From the NCBI RefSeq assembly GCF_051020955.1, contig NC_135028.1, positions 1,487,501-1,551,500 on the forward strand: a stretch of DNA of 64,000 nt, given 5' to 3'. The notes under the pieces were generated by a model. The model searched no databases, was not told the DNA's origin, and saw only the letters and a list, made by a program, of their open reading frames with translations. The position numbers and the translations under genes are program-made. Shown here one piece after another: positions 61,516 through 64,000 of the stretch. Source of the stretch: Megalopta genalis. Taxonomy: Eukaryota; Arthropoda; Insecta; Hymenoptera; Halictidae. Each line of letters starts with the position of its first letter. Position 1 is the first letter of the stretch.

Positions 61516-63185
61516 CCGAGTCTTTCGGCGGCCGCGGAACGCCCGATCGAATTTAACGCGACCCGACGACGGACGCGTCCATGGCATAATTAATTTTACT
61601 ACAAATTAATATTATAACGCGATATCGTCGCATTACCAACGATCTCTAGGAGCTAGGGGATAGAAGCGGTCGTCGTCGCGGAGGATACATTGGCGCAGGG
61701 ACCGCTTCTACGACCGCTTCTGCCATCGCTGCTGCATCGGCGGCGGTTAATTCCGCGCGGCGACTACTAGCAAATCCGCTCGGAAATCCGGATCGAGAAA
61801 GAAATCGCGTAACTCCGGCGGTCGGAAGCGTCGCCGAGAGAGAGGGAGAGAGAGAGAGAGAGAAGAGTCCTAATTACTCGGGTCTCCGGGTTCGTCGCGC
61901 CATCGCTGTCGCCGCGGCATGCACGTCCGACAGGGAAGTTCGATCACCCTGCCTGCCTGCCTGCCGCGAACCAATACCACGAAACTCACGGATTGTCGAG
62001 CCCCGAAGATTCGCGGACATTTCGACGCGGTTATACCTATCCGTTCGCAAGCCGGCGGGGGTGGGGCGGGGGGCGGCGGCGGCGGCGGCGAGAGAGGAGG
62101 CGTGCGAAGGACAGGGAAGGGGCGGGGTGTGTGTGCGCTGAAGAGGGACGGAGTGGAGAGCAACAGAGAGGGCAGGATGTGTGCGTGGAAACGGTTGGAA
62201 GTCATCGGTGTCGGTGCCGTCGCGAGTACCGTAGAGAGAATCGGGGGTTGGGGGTGGTCGATACGGCCCTGGGGCCGCGACAGCCGCGTCGGAGGCCTCC
62301 CCATTCTTCCTGCGGGCGTTTTTGCCTCTCTCCCTCTCCCCTCCTCCTGCGCCCTCCTACGCCCTCCTCCTCGCTCTCACGGCTGCTCACTCAATCGCTG
62401 GCTCAGTCAGATTCTTTCCCTCTCTCTCTCGCTCTCTCTCTCTCTGTTCTTCTCTGTTCTTCTCGCTCTTTCTCGCTCGCTCTCGCTCTCTCGCTCTCTC
62501 CGTCTCTCTTTCTATCGCCCGACTCTCTTCTTCTCCAGCCATCGCTGTGAACCTAGTCTCCTACCCATCGCCACCCAGTTTTCCACCCACGCTCCGCTTT
62601 CCAGCCGCCACCGACACCCCCGGCGCAGCCTGCCTAAACCCCCACCTGAACCTCTGCTTCCATCGCCTAACTCTTCCTCTGCTTCCTCACCCCCTCCCCC
62701 CAAGTCGCGTCGTTGCCGCCGCTGCCGCCGCCGCCACCACCGCCGCTCTCATACCGCCTGTCCCCTTGCCGACCCCGCCTAATCGCACCACCCCTGCCTT
62801 GATTAAAGAACAGAGAGCCTCAACTTCAGCGCGGCCCTCGCTCTCGTTCATTCGCCTCTCCCACCCCACACCGGTTCCCATCGTCTCTCTCCTCTCCTCT
62901 CTACACTCCTCTCCTCGCCGTTCCTTTTTTTTTACCCAGCGTTTCTATTTTTTGACCGACTCTCTGTCCTTTCCACCCCTTTCCCTCGGCTTCCTATTTT
63001 CTTGTTTTTTTTCTTCTTTTTCTCTTTTTTTTTCTCTCGTTCTCTCCCGTCACCGAAGATTGTTTGTACTACTTCTCGGTGACGTCTTCTTCTTCTTCTT
63101 CTTCTGCTACTCGCAGCGCGTGCACGTTCACGCGTCGGATGTTCCCGGAAGTTCCCGGAAACGGAAGGTCCTTCCGCTGCCACGT

Positions 63186-63378
63186 GGCCGCCGCGAAGCT
63201 GCAGAAGAAAATTCGCTTCCTTTTTGTCACGCGGAAGTCGCTTCGGTTCTCTTATTTTCCCTCTCTCTCTCTCTCTGTCAACCTCTTTCTCTCTCTCTCT
63301 GTCAATCTCTTTCTCTCTCTCTGTCAATCTCTTTCTCTCCCTCTGTCAATCTCTCTCTCTCTCTCTCTCTCTCTCTGC

Positions 63379-63425
<47 letters not shown>

Positions 63426-63623
63426 AATCTCTCCCCCCCCCTCCCTCTCTGTCAATCTCCCCCCCCCTCTCTCTATCAATCTCTTTTTCTCTCTCTCTCT
63501 CTCTCTCTCTCCCTCTTTCTTTCTCTTCGCCGTGCCGCCGCAAAGCTGGAAAAGAAAATTCGCTTCCTTTTTGTCACGCGGAAGTCGCTTCAGTTCTCTT
63601 ATTTTCCTTCTCTCTTATTTTCC

Positions 63624-63655
<32 letters not shown>

Positions 63656-63830
63656 TTCTTTCCCTCTCTCTTTCTCTTCGCCGTGCCACCGCGAAGAAAA
63701 TTCGCTTCCTTTTTGTCACGCGGAAGTCGCTCCAGTTCTCTTATTTTCCCTCTCTCTCTTCTTCTCTCTCTGTCTCTCCCCTTCTCACTCTTCCTCTCTC
63801 TATCTCTTCGCCGTGCCGCCGCACCCCTCC
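63186..63830. repeat. Three to four dispersed-tandem copies of a ~75-bp unit separated by CT minisatellite
   Basis: Units near 63186, 63526 and 63676 share GCCGC(G/A)AAG…AAAATTCGCTTCCTTTTTGT, CACGCGGAAGTCGCT and GGTTCTCTTATTTTCCCTCT or its CAGTTCTCTT variant; a fourth start (TTCGCCGTGCCGCCGC, 63807) diverges. The first interval contains the (CT)nGTCAATCTC array. Confidence 0.85.
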
Positions 63831-64000
63831 GACCGCCCCCGACCGAACCGTAAGAATCCCGCGGCGGGCTCCTTTCTTCGCCGCGGTCCTCCGCATCTTC
63901 TTCCTTTCCTCCGTCTCTCCCCGTTCTTCGGTGTTTCCCTCGTGCACCGGTTTCAAGGTTAAGATCACCGAAGAAGGGCAGGGAGGAGGAGGAGGAGGAG

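Larger units (their letters stand above)
49715..64000 (+). other. psq: psq large intron, repeat-rich, no recognised exon
   Basis: No psq-like coding exon was recognised. The stretch holds CpG-rich DNA (50.0-50.7, 51.1-51.3, 58.5-59.8, 60.3-60.8 kb), a (TG)n tract, GA/CT tracts, one palindromic MITE, TA-rich DNA (56.55-56.70 kb), a pyrimidine-rich block (56.75-58.28 kb) ending in a strong donor, and CT minisatellites to the right edge. All large open frames at 56.3-58.7 and 61.9-64.0 kb consist of Ser/Leu/Pro or Arg/Glu low complexity and overlap on both strands, so they are not called. Confidence 0.6.

Noticed and set aside
62322..63962. 546-codon plus-strand frame at the right edge
   Set aside because: It is made of (CT)n and GTCAATCTC minisatellite plus a triplicated unit.
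1..64000. tRNA, rRNA, CRISPR or autonomous transposase genes
   Set aside because: By eye I found no tRNA box pairs, rRNA-like blocks, CRISPR spacing or recognisable transposase or reverse-transcriptase motifs; a tRNAscan or HMM run would be needed to exclude them fully.

Overview
The window is nuclear DNA from an insect, most probably a hymenopteran. The evidence is interrupted genes with GT-AG introns, two insect-specific BTB transcription-factor genes, heavy simple-sequence content, GC/CpG-rich islands in AT-rich DNA, and many short inverted-repeat transposons. The order-level call is an inference from sequence style, not a database match. No prokaryotic operons, rRNA, tRNA or CRISPR arrays were recognised.

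Two genes can be recognised, arranged head to head. On the minus strand, longitudinals lacking (lola) runs from about 28 kb down past 3.6 kb. Four common exons (28055 to 25759) encode a TTK-type BTB domain, a basic NLS-like patch and an acidic linker, and end in phase 1 at a donor at 25758. Below them lie alternative 3' pieces that all accept that phase: a 46-codon cassette (22901-23038), a terminal exon with a Pipsqueak-type helix-turn-helix (24796-25157), and two terminal exons with paired zinc fingers (10067-10347 and 3647-3876). More terminal exons probably lie beyond the left edge.

On the plus strand, pipsqueak (psq) begins at 49025. Two exons encode its first 101 residues, most of a BTB domain. 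The rest of psq, including its own HTH repeats, must lie beyond 64 kb. Adjacent divergent lola and psq is, to my knowledge, also the arrangement in Drosophila. The 21 kb between the coding starts holds candidate leader exons for both genes.

Most of the remaining sequence is simple repeat: (GA)n/(CT)n tracts, AT arrays, a 0.55 kb GCGATATAT array and CTC-rich tracts. There are also two kinds of small non-autonomous transposon. One is a palindromic, TA-flanked family of about 350 bp with five copies, all between 33 and 54.2 kb. The other is a TTAA-flanked piggyBac-like set at 4.5, 7.8, 9.8 and 46.1 kb. The many long open frames between 34 and 64 kb are low-complexity artefacts.

The most interesting items are the lola terminal exon carrying a Psq-type HTH next to psq itself, the in-phase cassette exon with three tandem acceptors, the psq-side clustering of CCAAT-bearing palindromic MITEs, and the abundance of GA repeats, the DNA class bound by Psq, around psq.
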